This document shows positions 1 to 14,265 of a stretch of DNA of 64,000 bases, one piece after another. A program made the translations under genes and the position numbers. Source of the stretch: Ptiloglossa arizonensis (lineage: Eukaryota > Arthropoda > Insecta > Hymenoptera > Colletidae); the NCBI RefSeq assembly GCF_051014685.1, contig NC_135055.1, positions 20,667,501 through 20,731,500 of the forward strand, given 5' to 3'. How positions within the stretch are numbered: the first letter of the stretch is position 1; each line of letters opens with the position of its first letter. The notes below the pieces were generated by a model. The model was not told the DNA's origin. It did not search any database and worked only from the letters and a program-made list of their open reading frames with translations.

Positions 1-142
1 AACTATCTATCTATCTATCTCTCTCTATACTCCGCGGTTTGCATTCCTCTTCGATAGCTCCCTTTGTCTCGACAGCGAAGCCTAATCTATCGCTGACTCC
101 GTTCAGACAGCGGAGATCTAGATTCGTGTCTGACCTAGAATC

Positions 143-145
<3 letters not shown>

Positions 146-186
<41 letters not shown>
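146..186. repeat. CT dinucleotide microsatellite
   Basis: Nearly pure CT repeat of about 20 units with one or two CTTT interruptions. Confidence 0.9.
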
Positions 187-1050
187 GAATATATCTCTAC
201 CCTCGTCCGATGAATTCCTCGAGGAACGAAACCGCGTTCAAGTAGCTCGAGTAACTCGCGCGAAAACGCGAGCTCGCGTCAGCTTGTGAATTTAGTCGGC
301 CGGATCGACGCGACACGTAAAACGATCATTCGAGGCGAACGAGACCTCTGTCTTCGCTCGCTACGAAGTGTCGTTCAATCGAAACGGACCTTGCGTTTGC
401 TCGACCAACGACGAACAGGCTGATTTAGTAAACCTGCATCCCGGAGAAGTTTAACGGGTGTACTGGAGACGACTGGAAAGCACGCCTCTGGACGGAATTC
501 AGACTATCGGTGAATATTTTTAAGAATCTTAACGTTCAAACTAACGACCAATCGGAATCGCTTTTGAATCGATCGTCTTTCGGATTAATTTTCACGAGGA
601 CTTCCAATAACATTCGCAGTGTATACAAATACTTGAGAAACGTTACACTTCTTTTTGTCTTTCAATCAACCGTTTGAAAAATTAACCAAGGTAGAAAAAA
701 GTTGCTTCTCGAAGGAACAATCGCAAGGTCCGAGCAAGGACGTTCTTTAATAACGTCGGTGTTGTCGATCGGATCGTTGGTTGCGTCGATCCACGGTCGA
801 GATTCGTCGAGGTTCGAACGCGAGTCGAACCGGTATGTTTTGGCCGCTCGAGGTCACTGTCCCCCCACCATACCGCCTGGCTACTCCGCCCCGCCATCAC
901 TGGTCTCTGCACGCAAACCCGCAGGACACGCGCCCCTCTCCGTTCCCTCGAACGGTGAGGCAAGCTGTCGTTGCATAAAAGTAGAACTCGCATCTGGCTT
1001 CGCAGCGGAGGGAGTGGCCTCGAGCGATCAACTTTCGATCGAGATCCAAC

Positions 1051-1367
1051 GTCTCGTCGTGGAGTAGATCGACGAGTTTCTCGAGACATCCGAGATTTCG
1101 AACGACCCGCGCGTTTCGTATTCCAGCGATCGAGATCTCGCGAACGGTTCGAAGACCTCGTCGTGGAGTGGATCGACGAGTTTCTCGAGACATCCGAGAT
1201 TTCGAACGATCCGCGCGTTTCGTATTCCAGCGATCGAGATCTCGCGAACGGTTCGAAGACCTCGTCGTGGAGTGGATCGACGAGTTTCTCGAGACATCCG
1301 AGATTTCGAACGATCCGCGCGTTTCGTATTCCAACGATCGAGATCTCGCGAACGGTCCGAAGACCTC
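1051..1367. repeat. Tandem repeat, 104-bp unit, about 3 copies
   Basis: The anchor GACGAGTTTC recurs at 1071, 1175 and 1279, exactly 104 bp apart. The copies are almost identical, which points to recent amplification. Each unit is rich in CGA/TCG and is open in several frames on both strands, which explains the overlapping spurious ORFs here. Confidence 0.9.
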
Positions 1368-2539
1368 GTTCCTTCCTCCCCCTTCTTTTCTCGTCCGCGA
1401 GCTTTCGAGAACCGCGTCGCTCTTCGATTCCCCGCCAATCTGTCCCGTAATCATCGAGGACCGCGTGGTCCTTTGTGCCGAGAGAAAGGAACGCTGGGAA
1501 GTTGGTTCTCCCGTTCATTGTCCCGCCATTGTTCCCGAAACTTCGTTCCAGTTTCATCCGGCGTTTACTGTTTTCCCAGTCCGCGCGACGTTCCGACGGG
1601 AATCGCTACGGCTCATGAATAATTCGCCCCCGCGACGACGCGTAACTGGAAAGAACCGCCCGAAGGAGTCGTCGGCCCGAACGTGTACCACCGACGGCCT
1701 CGCTTCCGTTTTCGACGACGCTCCAAATACCGAGAGACTCCTCTACTCGATCGATTCCAACCCCAACGTGGCCGTCCGTTCGTAACCGTGGATGCTCCGT
1801 GTTCCTCGTTCAATATTTTACCGATTACGGAAAAATTCACGTGTCGAACGGAAACAATAATTTCGACCAGAGGACCGAAGTGACGCGTTCGCGAAACGAT
1901 CGTATTATCGTTCATTGAATGGGTAAGAAAATTGAAAAGTAGCAGAACGGAATAAGAATAATGCACAAGATGACGACACACGGGGTGTACGGAGTGCACG
2001 TAGAACGCACACGGTAAAAAGGTAACCTAATTTTTGTAATAGATGATCCCATTCACCGGGCCACGTTCGTAGTTCTTCTTTCTTCGTATTTCTTCGCGTA
2101 AGTTTTTCTCGCGCTGGCTTAACTTCACGGTTTTGCGGCTTCCACGGATCCGCTCTTCCGCAACGCCTCGGTAAACTGCGGGACTTCTCGAAGTTTCGAA
2201 TCTCGATCGCTGGAAGGAAGGAAAGGTTCGCTGGAGACGATTATCGCCGATCGTCCGAAATCGGGCTACTCTTGCACCCTTCTGAACGACGAGTCCCCGT
2301 CGATCCTGTATCCACTCTCGATCTACGTTCTCCGCGTGTCTCTGTGTGCTCGATAACCCGATCCGTTACCCGAATATCGTCCAACGCCTCCTCTTCGGCC
2401 AAAAACTCGCTCTTCTCTATCTCTCTATCTCTCTCTTCTCTCTTTCTCTCTCTCCGTTTGTCTTTCTCGATTACTTTCGCTCTTCACACAACCCCGTCCT
2501 CGTCCATGCCGATTTACTGAAACGCTCTGCGTGCTCCAG

Positions 2540-2629
2540 GTCGGAACATGACCACGAAGAAGGGCGACGGTTCTCAGGTGAAGGAATCCACCGACAGCAG
2601 CACAACGATCGAGGACGATGACGTTAAAG
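2540..2629 (+). CDS. CaMKII: CaMKII linker exon ending in TTIEDDDVK
   Basis: This 90-bp exon is bounded by CTCCAG acceptor and GTAGGA donor and starts and ends in phase 1. It encodes about 30 residues ending [16 protein letters not shown]. Vertebrate CaMKII has the same (S/T)TxEDEDxK motif immediately before the association domain. Splicing directly to 33400 gives [13 protein letters not shown], the standard CaMKII junction. The exon is therefore probably constitutive and marks the C-terminal end of the conserved linker. Confidence 0.93.
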
Positions 2630-5600
2630 GTAGGACACCCACTCCTAGTCACTCTAGATGTTCTTCTAGCTCCTCTTCGCGCGTCCTTGGTTTCCCTGTA
2701 GGGGGAACGTCAGGAATCCACACCCACTAATATCCGTTTACGTAACTGTGTCTTTTTTTTTTCTTTTTTTTTATCACCAACCCAAACGAACGTCCGTCGA
2801 CGTTGCTTTCGTCGCGTTTGCGCGTAACTCGCGGTGCTCTCGTGGACCTGCGACGAGCTTTCCATCAGAATTTACAATTTTTCGTCAAGATTTTCACTTG
2901 AAATCGAAGAACCAAACTTTCGGTTTTCGAACGGTGCCCCGTGTGCGGAACGTGGCACTCGAATGACGCTTCGAGTGTCTCGCGAACGCCCTCGGGGCGT
3001 TCTCCGCACAGAGGGGATCGAATCCATCCGAAGGTTACTCGGATGGATTCTCCGGGGACGAGTTCCGTTTAAACGCGCGGTTATCGCTTAGGAAATAGTC
3101 GCGGAGAGTGGCTGTCGAGCCGTCGAAGTTTCGATGGAAACAGCGTTTCGCTCGAATCCGGAACGCCACGATTCACCGCACGTTCCGCGTACACGCGACG
3201 AAAACCGAGCCTTAGGCTCGTTAATTGCTCGAGACCCAACCGGGACAGTTAATTTCCCAGAGAAATCTACTAATGGATCGAAGCTGAATTCGCTTGTTCC
3301 ACTTGCGCGGCTGTAACTGGATTTCCGTCTCGCTGTCACCCGGATCCGTGGCGGACTCGGTCGCCTCTATAGCGGGGAGGTGGGAGGGGAGGGACAGGGT
3401 AGACGTTAATTCGTCGAATCCGAATTTACGTTCCGGTTAGTTTTCTCTGGGACGAGACCGGGTCACAGCGGAGGAGATCCTCGAGTTCGAGCCGGCGCCA
3501 TCGGTTCCATGGTGCCCCATGGATACCGATCGAGACTCGTTCGTTTCGGAAATAATCTCCGAAATCACCCCCTTCGATCCCCCCAGCCCAAAAAACACCC
3601 CGGCCCTTGATAACTTTGAAAACGTACGACGGGAGCAATCGATCGCGCGCGTCCCTCGATAAAGCTTCCGTTCGTAACCCGGATAAAAGGAGGAGTCGAG
3701 AGTTTCGAGGAACTCCGTAGATCGCGGTGCAAGAAGAACGATCTGTATCCCCTTACGATGTTTCTCGCTCCCCCGCGACGCGTTTGTTTATCGCGGGTCC
3801 CTTCGACGCGTACGAAAAATCACGAGCAGCCACTGAGCTGCGCGCGCATATCCGCTTACTATTAGAGAGATAGCACTCCCGCTCACGTGCAAATCGATCG
3901 TCGGACAATAGCTCGAGTAGTTGAGTATATATCCCTCTCTCGTTGCTTTCGCCCCTTCAACCTGTCGCCCTCTCTAGCCACGATCCGCCTTATAGTTGCG
4001 TACACCTGTGCTCATCACCCCACCAATCCTACCCCCGCCCCACCCGATTACCGATACACGTTTCGTGAAAACCTGTCGCGGAGGTTCGTCGATCCAACGT
4101 GCGTTCATCGTATGAGACACGGTGTTCAAGGACGTTCGTTTTCTACCCGATCGAGGCACTCTTCACGCGCGGCTACCAACGTCGGGTTAAAAATACGGGA
4201 CCAGCTGGAGTTGTTACTTTTTACGCGCGACCCTGACGTAGGAAAATCGAACTCGAAACAAGATACAAGCGTACGGGTTCTGGAGGTAATCGGTGGAATA
4301 TTTAGTTCGCGACCGATCACCTGGAACTTACCTTTCTCTTTAATGCCTTTTTTCTCTTTAATGCCTTTTTCTACACCACCGACCGTGAGACTACACGAAC
4401 GAGAAGTAACTTATTTAACAAAGTCACCTTGGCTGATTCCGAAAGAATTCAACTTTTTTTTAACGATCTTTGCAAGATTCTACACCACTAACCGTGAGAC
4501 TACACGAACGAGAAGTAACTTATTTAACAAAGTCACCTTGGCTGATTCCGAAAGAATTCTTGCAACTTTTTTCAACGATCTTTGCAAGATTATACGCCAG
4601 CTGGTCTCGTCCTTATTTTCTCGTTTCTTGGTACACTGTACTCGGTACGATTGCGATCACGCTAGATCGAACGAACCTTCGATCGTTCGCGAATGATCGC
4701 GTTACTTCTAGAATGTAGAGCTTTGCTCGTTGTTCACCGTACTTGTAACAGAGCTGTCCTTCCGCCTCTCTGTAGACGTTGAACCGTGTACTTTTGATCG
4801 TTTGGTCGCGGTTTTACGGTTTTTCTCTTGTACATATAACCGTACGCGATCCGATCTCGGGGCTCTCGAGAAATAGATACAGTTGTGCCCGTAGCGCGTT
4901 GCGACAAGGTAACGATCGTTGCGTATCGGTCCCGTTGACGTCAGAAACCCCATTCTATTCCATTGAAACGGTCATGACGTCGAGTGAAAACGTTTAAAAA
5001 ATTCTAAACTGTAAACCGATTGGACAGAGACTTGCGCTTTGAACAAATCTCGACGCGTGACGATAATTACGCGCGTGGAAACTCTTGTGGATTTTCAATT
5101 AATTAATTAATATTCTTCTTCGAACTCAAGCTTCAAGCTACCAGAAAATACTCGTCAACTCGAAACCACCTCGACCCATTCAGGGGACGTGTTAATATTC
5201 GCGATAAACGCGAGTGTTGAACCATTTGTTTCCGTGATGCAACCGCTTTCGGATAGAGCATGAATTTATACGCGAGATTAGCATAGAGAGTAGAGCGAAC
5301 GAAAAGGAACGCGACGATTTATCCCGTCTACGAGTTAATCGAAGGACGACGACGACGACGACGACGCTTGGAAACTTAAAACGATCGGTGTCTCGGAAAA
5401 GAAACGAACGATCCTTGTCGCAACGCTGTCGCGTAAACTGCATCGGTTCGCGTTGCGCGCATACGAGATGCATCTACGAAGTTTCAGGACCGAGTTGATA
5501 AAAAATTAAACTCTCGAGAAAGCAACTTCGTTTCTCTTGAATTTTTCACCAAGTTTTTCGTATTTACGTACCGAGTGAAGCGTTAGAAATTTTCTTCCAA

Positions 5601-8600
5601 TTTTTTTTTATCGAAATCGAAGGAACATCGTTACCAATCGAACTGAAAATTTCTTCGAATGTTTTTTTTATCGAAATCGAAGGAACATTGTTACCGATTA
5701 AACACTCTGCGCAGAGAAATCGAACTGAAAATTTCTTCGAATGTTTTTTTTATCGAAATCGAAGGAACATCGTTACCAATCGAACTGGAATTTTCTTCGA
5801 ATGTTTTTTTTATCGAAATCGAACGAATATCGTTACCGATCGAACACTCTGCGCAGAGAAATCGAACTGAAAATTTCTTCGAATGTTTTTTTTATCGAAA
5901 TCGAAGGAACATCGTCACCGATCGAACACTCTGCGCAGAGAAATCGAACTGAAAATTTCTTCGAATGTTTTTTTTATCGAAATCGAGGGAACATCGTCAC
6001 CGTTCGAACACTCCTTGCAGAGAAATCGAACTGAAAATTTCGTAGACGCGTCCCGTAAGCGCGGATCTTCGATCCGGTGGAATTTCCAGCGAAACGGTCC
6101 TCGTCCACGGGCAGAACTCCGATCGTGTGCAGTAACGTAGTATCCTCACCGACCTAATTCCGGAGCATCGAGTTTTCACACCCGCGTTTTCACTCCCATC
6201 GACCTAACCCGACCTAATGAACCATCGCGTGTACTTCCCGATTAATTCCCGTTCTTCTCGCGATTCACCGACAGAATCGCCACGCGGACCAAACGCGATC
6301 TGACCCTCGGAGGGAGTAACCTTCGCACCGGAAGGGATCGAAACAACTCGAATTTCGTACCACGGAGACGACGAACGCGTTCCCTGACGCTTTCGAAATA
6401 AAAAAAAAAGAAAACACTGAACCCAACACGCTGGGAATTTCTCTCCAGCGAAGAACACGAGTTACGATTCTGTCCACGTTGTATAATAATCGAAGTTGTG
6501 GAATAGAGACAACGTACCGCGTTTTTGAAACCTCTTTGCAATAGGAGTTGGACAAAATTCATCTCTCGAGAAAAATCAAAGAAAGAATAAAAAAAGAGAT
6601 TGAGATACATCGTGAATTTTGAGAGAGATCGCGAATTTTTATTGTTCGCGGTGGAACCGGGAAGGTTGTTTCGATCAGAGATAGGTAAATACGAAGGAAG
6701 AACTTTTCGAAGCGATAAAAACAAACCCTTCGAAAGCGCAGGGTAAAAGTATTCGTCGTCTTCGCGCAGTATTCGAGCGTTTGTGTCTCGGTAGATGTGT
6801 TTCTGAAACTTGTTTACTTCACGCGACACTGTCGGTCAGCTTTGAACTGCTCTTTTCTTTGCGGGTGTACATTCAAGGGTACAGGCCTTCCGTTTCATCG
6901 ACAGAAGCAGAATCATTAAGGACCTTTTTCGAAGGATTGCACTCTCGCCAACGAGGATCGTTTCCTCGAAAAGGATCGTTCGAGTACACCTCTAACGAAA
7001 TAATTTTCGCGTCTGACGAATTTTTAGATTCTCCCGTTCGATCGTCCGCGGCTTGTTATTTTATCTATGAAATATATCGGTCGACGTCGAGCCACGCGAA
7101 AGTGCAATCCGTGTAATCCCCGGCATGCATGCAACCAAGTTCTCCTGTGTCCCATACACCGAAAACACAGCCAGACAATGGGTTTCATTCGCTTTCAAGA
7201 CTCGGACACTTTATCACGGAGTGAATTGATTCTCGAGCCAGACACGAGTACACTCGAGCACAAAACGGCAATACTACAGAGCACCGAAACAATTGGACTC
7301 AGAAGCAGATTCGATCGACGGAAACCACTCTGTTTACCGTTTCTTCGATGCAAATCGAAATGCAAAAAGGGGAACGTTCCACGACGCGGCTTCGAGCCGT
7401 CACGGCTTTGAAAATCGATCGAATTTTCTCCGTACGTGCGGTACAACGATTTCACAACGCGGTCGTTAACCATTTCGACGTTTCAACGTAAATCGATCAA
7501 CGCGATAGTTGAATTTTCCGCGAGGAGAAAACACGAACCGTTTCCACGCAGTGTGTTCGCGCTGGCGTCGATACACGTTGCCGATCACTTTCTCGACGAG
7601 ATACAAAAGGTGTGGAAAATGTCTCGATTACCGAGACAGATCGTACAATTCTTCCGAACTCGATGTTTCTCGATGTGACCCTTCCTCGCGGGAGAGAAAC
7701 AACGAACGTCTCGTTGGGATTGTATTTACCACACGTTCCATTGAAAAAGAGAAAAAATATTCCAAAAATTGTCCAACTTTCCATGGACCGAATTCACCGA
7801 GAAATCGAACGATTCGGTTAAAAATTCACGACACGGGGCTCATTCTCGATGTGTTCAAAATTCCTTGTACGACACTGTTCGATCAACAATCTCATCAATC
7901 GCCACACCCACGTAGCAAGCGATTCGCTTTCGATATATCGTCTTAGTCGTTCCGTACGCCCACCCACTCACACCCAAACACACACACACACGTACACAGA
8001 GAGAGTCGCACATACGAACACGAACACGTGTTTAGATACTCTCAGCAGAGTGTATACGTATATTTATATACAAGTAACGAGTAGAACAGCTATGCGAGGA
8101 ACGTTGAGTAAATGTTCTTTTGCGCCCCACGCCCTCCAAACCTTAGCCCAAGTAATGATGCTCACAAATCCATAACACGTAGTCGTAAACGTAGGTAACG
8201 CACGCGTATTCGCGACACGAAGAAAGTTGCACCGTTGGAAACGAGTGCCGAACTTTCGATGCAGACCCATCCACGCGGTGAAATTGATTATACGAGCTTT
8301 TCTTTCCCCGTTTGTCTCACGGTTTCTCCTTTAAATGTCGATCGTCACTGTTCACGGTATCTCACTTCGTAAATGTCGTGGCCGTTGTTCGCGTACGAAA
8401 CCACGCGAACACCTAAACGAATCCCCGGACACGGTTCGTAAATCACGCGAGTGTACTATCGCCAGTAGCGCGAGCCAGCACTGGTCGGACACCGCTCGAA
8501 GTGGAATCGGCCGGTGGCCGAGCAGACGGTCGATGATCGGTCCCGTGCGCGCCAATAGTCGCGAAATCGCAAACGAAAATCGAGGAGATTCGATCGGTAG

Positions 8601-11600
8601 TGATATTTCGGTCGTATCGATGCACCGAGCTCGAAAATTCCGTACGAAATTGATCGGGTTTCCGCGTACGAAATTCCGTACGAAGCCACCGCGCTTCGTT
8701 TCGATGAAGAACTTACTAGATTCGACCACAGCGGTTCGATGGATCGAGGATACGTCCACCACCGTCCGCGATCGAGATTCTGTCGTCGTTCGACATCGAT
8801 ACCGTACGCGCGCCTAGCAATCGTTACAAGTATCACGAAACGGGCTACGAAAGTGTCTACGTACAATTTGTATTTTCGTTTGTTTCCGAACGGGAGAATA
8901 ATCTGCGGCCACCACCACTGTGTCTCTCTTTCTCTCTTTCTCTCTGTCTCTCTTTCTTTCTTTCTCTCTCTTTCTCTCTCTCTCTCTCGTCTCGCGCACA
9001 CGCTCTCTCCGCGTAACTAGTATGCAATTAGCGTGGCGCAACGAGGAAGTAGTACGCTAGCTGCTCGGATAAACGCAGTAGTGAAATTAGTGGCGTTAAC
9101 CCTGGAGGACGAACCGCTTGGGTAATCGGGAAGGAGAATTGTTCGCGGAATTTTTCCTCGACGATCCGTGTTTGCGGAGTGTTTCGGTGGCTCGGTCGTG
9201 TGTAGGATCCAGCACGGTGAAATCGTGTTTCTATTCAACGAGAGATTCTTCGTTTACGGGTCGACCTCCAGGATCAACGCGCCTCGTAGATAATGATAAA
9301 GTAGCCGTAGAGATTCGTAGACAGTAATTATGGAAGAGATCGTGTCAGTGAATAAACGTGGGAAACGTGGCTCGTTCGTTGATCGTTGAACGAAGCTCGA
9401 GTCGAAGTTTAGATCGGGGTTCTCGGTTCGTAACCGTGGATCGAACAGATCGATCGTCGTGCTCGCGCTGCTTTCGCTTCTTTCATCGTTGGCTATTTTA
9501 TGTATATTTTCTTTCTACTTTCCTTTTTTACGTTCGCGGGGAGAAGGTCTACGTCGTTGTAAATTCTTTCCTCGTTGAGAAGTTTCGACCTCGTTGCCGA
9601 CGATCGAACGTAAAACTGCTCGTTTCCACGTACAGACTCGCGTGTTCGATCTGTGTACCGAGTTTCGAAGTTTATTTTCTTTTTTTTTTTTTTTCTTTTT
9701 TTCTTCGAAGGTCGAGGTAAATTCCCTCCAAGACCGTAACAGTTTCGATACCTTGCGCGTATTGTTCCATTTGGTATACGAAATATTTACAGAGCGGTTC
9801 AACGTCGAGCCTCGTCGTCGAATCGACGAAGAAATCGATTTCGAGGACCACGAGCACCTCGGACGATGGATACTCGGAATTTTGCGGCGTTCGAAGTAGC
9901 AATGGGCACGAACGCGTCGCGTGAATATTTGTTGTAATATTGTTGTTACGATAACAATAATAACACCAACGACGAGAACGAGTATCGAGAAGTCGTCGAG
10001 AAGGTTGCTCGTAGATCCTCGAACGTTTCGAGTACGAGTGTTCGAGACAACGAGAGGTTCTCGAACCCGAGATTTCGATTCTTTCGTCAACGGAAACGAC
10101 GTGGCTCGTCGATCGTCCTCTCGAGAATTTCTCTTCCTATCTCTGGACCGTTTCTTCGCTTATCTCGCGACTTGTACTCGTCTCCCGTTCGCCGCTAGCC
10201 AAACGAGCCAGTTAGCGATCAGCCTAGCTAGAACGTTAGATCAGCCTGGCTGGAACGTTTAGATCAGCCTAGCTAGAAAGTTAGATCAGCTTAGCCGCGT
10301 TAGAAGCGTCACGTTTAGCGTACGACGTGTACACGCGAGATCGTCTTAGAGAATGCCACCGTAGGCGCCAGCATATATATCACACACATGCCACCGATCG
10401 TAAAAAAAGAAATGAAAAAAAACAAAAAAAGAAGAACGAGCGTAAGTCGAGACAAAAATCAGAAAAGACACCGCGCTGGTAACGTCGCTACTCCGTTTCG
10501 TTTTCTTTCACTTTTTTCACTTTCTTCTGTCCCGATGGTTATACGTTGTTCACACTCGTTCGTACACACGTGCTCCATCCGCGACACGTTTCCTCTCGCT
10601 GTGCACCGAATGCGTTTTTCTTCTCGTTTATTTTCTTGTTTATCCTTTATTATTGTTATTTTTCAAAAGGGGAGGCACCACGATGCCCACCCTCGCACAC
10701 GCTGCTCGTACCTTGGAAACGATTCCCCACCACACACCGTTTCTGTGTTGTCTCTGTCACGTTCTTTCTGTCTCTCTGTCTGCATCGACTCTGTCTCGTC
10801 ACACGGAAAAACAAAAACCCACCACCCCCCACCACCATCACCGCCACCACCACCCAGTCACCTCTTCTTTGGTACTCTTAGGTCTGTACACACAAGAGTC
10901 TCTCATCGGCACACCACGAGAACACGATTCACCGTCACTCCGGTGTTATGGATTTATGAACACCACCCCTGACTTGCTTTTTCTCGGCTTCCAGCTTGTT
11001 GCTTTTTTCCTTTCTTTTTTTTTTTGCGCGCGCCCCCCGTTTTTCTCTCTCTCTCACTCTCGAAAGCTCGCACCGATACCACGACCCTTCGCTGTTCGTT
11101 TCCGCACCGTTACGCCTAGCTTTGTCAACGACGCGAGAAGTTGTCCCGCGCGTTCTCGTCCGAGCGAGCGTTGAAATATTCGACGACACCTTCGCGATGT
11201 TCTCGACCGATTCGCGAGAACGACCCGATCCGCGAATCCGTGGCAAACGAACGCTCGAGAATTTACACAGAAATCGTTCGAGTGCTAAATTAACGAGACA
11301 AGAGTCCGCATACGTAGCACCGAATTTCAATACCATGCCCCATGAAAAAGAAATATTCCAACGGGATCGATTCGACGATTTTCAAACCGCGAAACCTGGT
11401 CCTAGTGTTCGGTACGGTTGATAACCTTCTGGAAGATTCAACGCTCGCGTGAACGAAGTGACGCGCTATTTTATTAAAAACGATTTTATCCAATCGATAC
11501 GATCGATCGATCAGAAAACTACAACCAGCGGGACAACTTGACGCTTTAGCTGCATACCCAAAAAAGCTTGCTACCTCGAGATCGGCACCCATCCGCATAG

Positions 11601-14218
11601 AGAGTCGTCGCACGATGCATCCGTCCCGCTCGTGCATGCTTGTGCATCAATGGCCAAACTTTCTCGGATACCGAGTCGAGCGTTCGAAGCGAGAGAACCG
11701 AAGGGACACCGAAAAAGTTCCGTATCTGTTCCGAGCGAGAAGAACTCGCGTAACTTCGTCGAACGTGTCTTCCGAGGCGGGGCCGTGTTTAACCCTTTAC
11801 CTGTACAAACAACGTGGAACGCGATCGTTCGAGCGATTTCCAACCCGATAGGTATCGAACGAAGGACACTTTGTCGTCCGCGACAGCTAAGGGGTTAAGA
11901 GAATCGCGGAATCCACGGCCCGAACAGTACCCGTTACCCCGTATAAACACCTTCTAGACTCAGTCTTAGGAACTTGAAGGAGCTCGATGACGATTTCACG
12001 TCGAACAAACATCCCGGGTGCCTGAAATCTTGAACGCGTTTCTCGATATTCCTCGAGCCTTGTTTGTCTTCGAGAACAACCCCACCTCTCGCAGAGTTTC
12101 TCAGTTTCCCCTCCAGTTACTCTCCCCTCGTCCGTCAATTACCACTTTTCGCGTACTCGAACGAAAAGCGATCGAATCACCGGGCAAAGTGAAACAATCG
12201 TCGCGCTCCTTGCTCGTTCGAGCACGACTCCCGGAATTCCTGCCAGTTTTTAAAGCGTACCCCGATGAAACTTCCAGACCCGTTCACCCAGCCCTGGAAC
12301 CTTCCCCCCAGTTCGCGATTAAATCGCGTTCGATCTGCACGCGCGTCGTCCTCCTTTACTCGAGAGACGATCGATCCAGTCCCGGTGTCCTCGTCGACGT
12401 TTGCACGTTCATCGCGAACCGCACCATCCGGCACGAACCGACCCCCTTGCTCCCTCTTTGCCCCCGTGGACCCTCGTTTCCCTTTTCTTCGATCGACACC
12501 TGTGTTTTTAACCCTCTTGGCTTCCGATTTCGAACGATCGGTGTCTCTCGAAGGGTTTGCGCAGCTGTGAAACGAATTACGATCGACTTATAATACGAAA
12601 AAGAAAGAAACAAATTTTAAATCGACCCTCTTTTCCGAAGATCGAATCGCGGATACTAAGATGGAAAGCATTTCGAAGCTTCAGCGTTCCATGACTCTGC
12701 TTTCTCTCCGTGAGTTTCATTTCAAATCGAAATTCGTAACTCGTAAACGCGTCAAAGAACAACCCGGTCTTGTTTCGTTAACAAACTGGTCGATCGTTCG
12801 AAATCAGCGACAATATCGTTCGATATCGAAAGTCGCGGGTGAACGTCACTTTCGCGACTCGTTTCTCCCTCTCCGAGTCTTTATCGTTTAACTTGCTCCA
12901 CGGAACGACTTCTTCTTCTGTCCACTTTGTATTTCCATCGATCGTACGATCGGCCACCGCACGCCCCTCTCCCTTTCTTTTCGATCTTCCCCGTCGAGAG
13001 TAACCCCGGATTCGATACGATACTTTGGACCGATTACATCGAGAGTAAGGAATAAAGCGATACGCTCGGTGCTGCTACAATTCTCTGTGTATCTTTCTCT
13101 CTCTTTCTCTCTCTTTACTCTCTCTCTATCTCTCTTTCTCTCTCTCTGTTTCTACCTCCCCGGTTAGTGTACCGTTTAGAGATCGATAAGTCCGGGAGAG
13201 TACTTCGTTATCATCGACGCAGCAGCCAGTATCGTTGTTCCCGTAGAGTGGCTGGAACTCCGTGGGCGTTTTCGCGATCGACTCGCGGGGAGAATCGGGC
13301 GAACATTGGCAGAAAAGTTTGACGCTGCGATGGTAAATGTTTGCTGCTTTGAGTGTCGGCTTAATTGGTTGCGATCGGCATGAGATTGGTTGCCAGGAAT
13401 TCCATCGCCGGCTCTCCCCCCGGAGTGAACGTTGCTTTTGTGCAATTACGAAAGGTGCTTCCGATCGTTGAATGTTTCAAGAGGGACGGTTACAATATTT
13501 TGCACCGTTTCACACGGCCACGGAGTCCAGCCACTTTGCGTTAAATAATCGAAGCGTCGCGCTCGCGCGACGCTGGAAGTCATCCAAAAAGTAACCGGTA
13601 TCTCTCGTCCCGAGAAAGAGATCGTTCTCGGTGTTTTTCGTTCGCTGGTAGCCAACTTCTCGTCGATTCGTGAAAATCGTGAATCCTCGTTACGGTGCGT
13701 AAACACCGTAAACTCGAGTTCACGTCTCGTTCTCCTCTTGGAATGTTTGCCACTCGCGAGACACCTCGGAGATCGATGGTGTATCCTCCGATCCGTGACC
13801 GAGGTGTACTTCAGTTGGACGACATCGACGTTGCGAATGTTTTCGAAACTCGAGAAGGTCCCCTTTGCTTTTTGGTTGGCTCTCCCGCGTAACGCTAGAA
13901 CGTTAAACGAAATGCTTCAGCTCCCCCGTTTAAGCGCGCGGCTAGCGATTATCCACTCCTGTATATACGGCGATATGTAAATCGAAATTCTCGCATATCC
14001 GTATACGTGACGTATGTGTGTATGTTGTGCAGAGGATAAGAAGGGCGGCGTCGACCGGAGCAGCACGGTCATTGCCAAAGAACCCGAAGGTAAACTTGCA
14101 TATCGAAGACCGAGAAACCTATACGTTTCGACGTCTACGTCTTCTCTGTGTATACATATGTACCTACGCGTACATATGTACACCCTATACGTATTTATAT
14201 ATATATATATATATATAT

Positions 14219-14265
<47 letters not shown>

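Larger units (their letters stand above)
1..2539 (+). other. CaMKII intron (partial) upstream of the first visible exon
   Basis: No kinase-domain or calmodulin-binding coding sequence is visible in any frame, so this is the end of the intron preceding the EDDDVK linker exon. It begins with short CTAT/CT repeats and a CT microsatellite at about 146-186, and contains a 104-bp tandem array at 1051-1367. The long open frames on both strands across 680-1560 are produced by that CpG-rich repeat and do not resemble a protein. A CT-rich tract precedes the exon at about 2405-2465. Confidence 0.7.
2630..14032 (+). other. Large CaMKII intron, 11.4 kb
   Basis: No exon could be supported. The stretch is CpG-rich and holds small tandem duplications (4371-4600, 5598-6040, 10210-10306), CT-rich tracts (about 8918-8990 and 13087-13148) and homopolymer runs. 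The open frames here are short, overlap on both strands and show no protein family features. Confidence 0.6.

Noticed and set aside
682..1785. ORFs of 116-291 codons on both strands
   Set aside because: They lie on the 104-bp tandem repeat, are open simultaneously in several frames, are Arg/Ser-rich without family features, and vanish outside the repeat.
1..2539. Search for CaMKII kinase or calmodulin-binding exons
   Set aside because: None of the expected motifs (HRDLKPEN, DFG, RRKLKG-type helix) appears in any frame, so these exons must lie upstream of the window.
12661..12709. Second possible internal first exon (ATG at 12661 reading [16 protein letters not shown], then a GTGAGT donor in phase 1)
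   Set aside because: Donor context (CTCC then GTGAGT) is fair, but the final base is C, unlike the other linker exons, the surroundings look intronic, and nothing supports a promoter. Probably chance.
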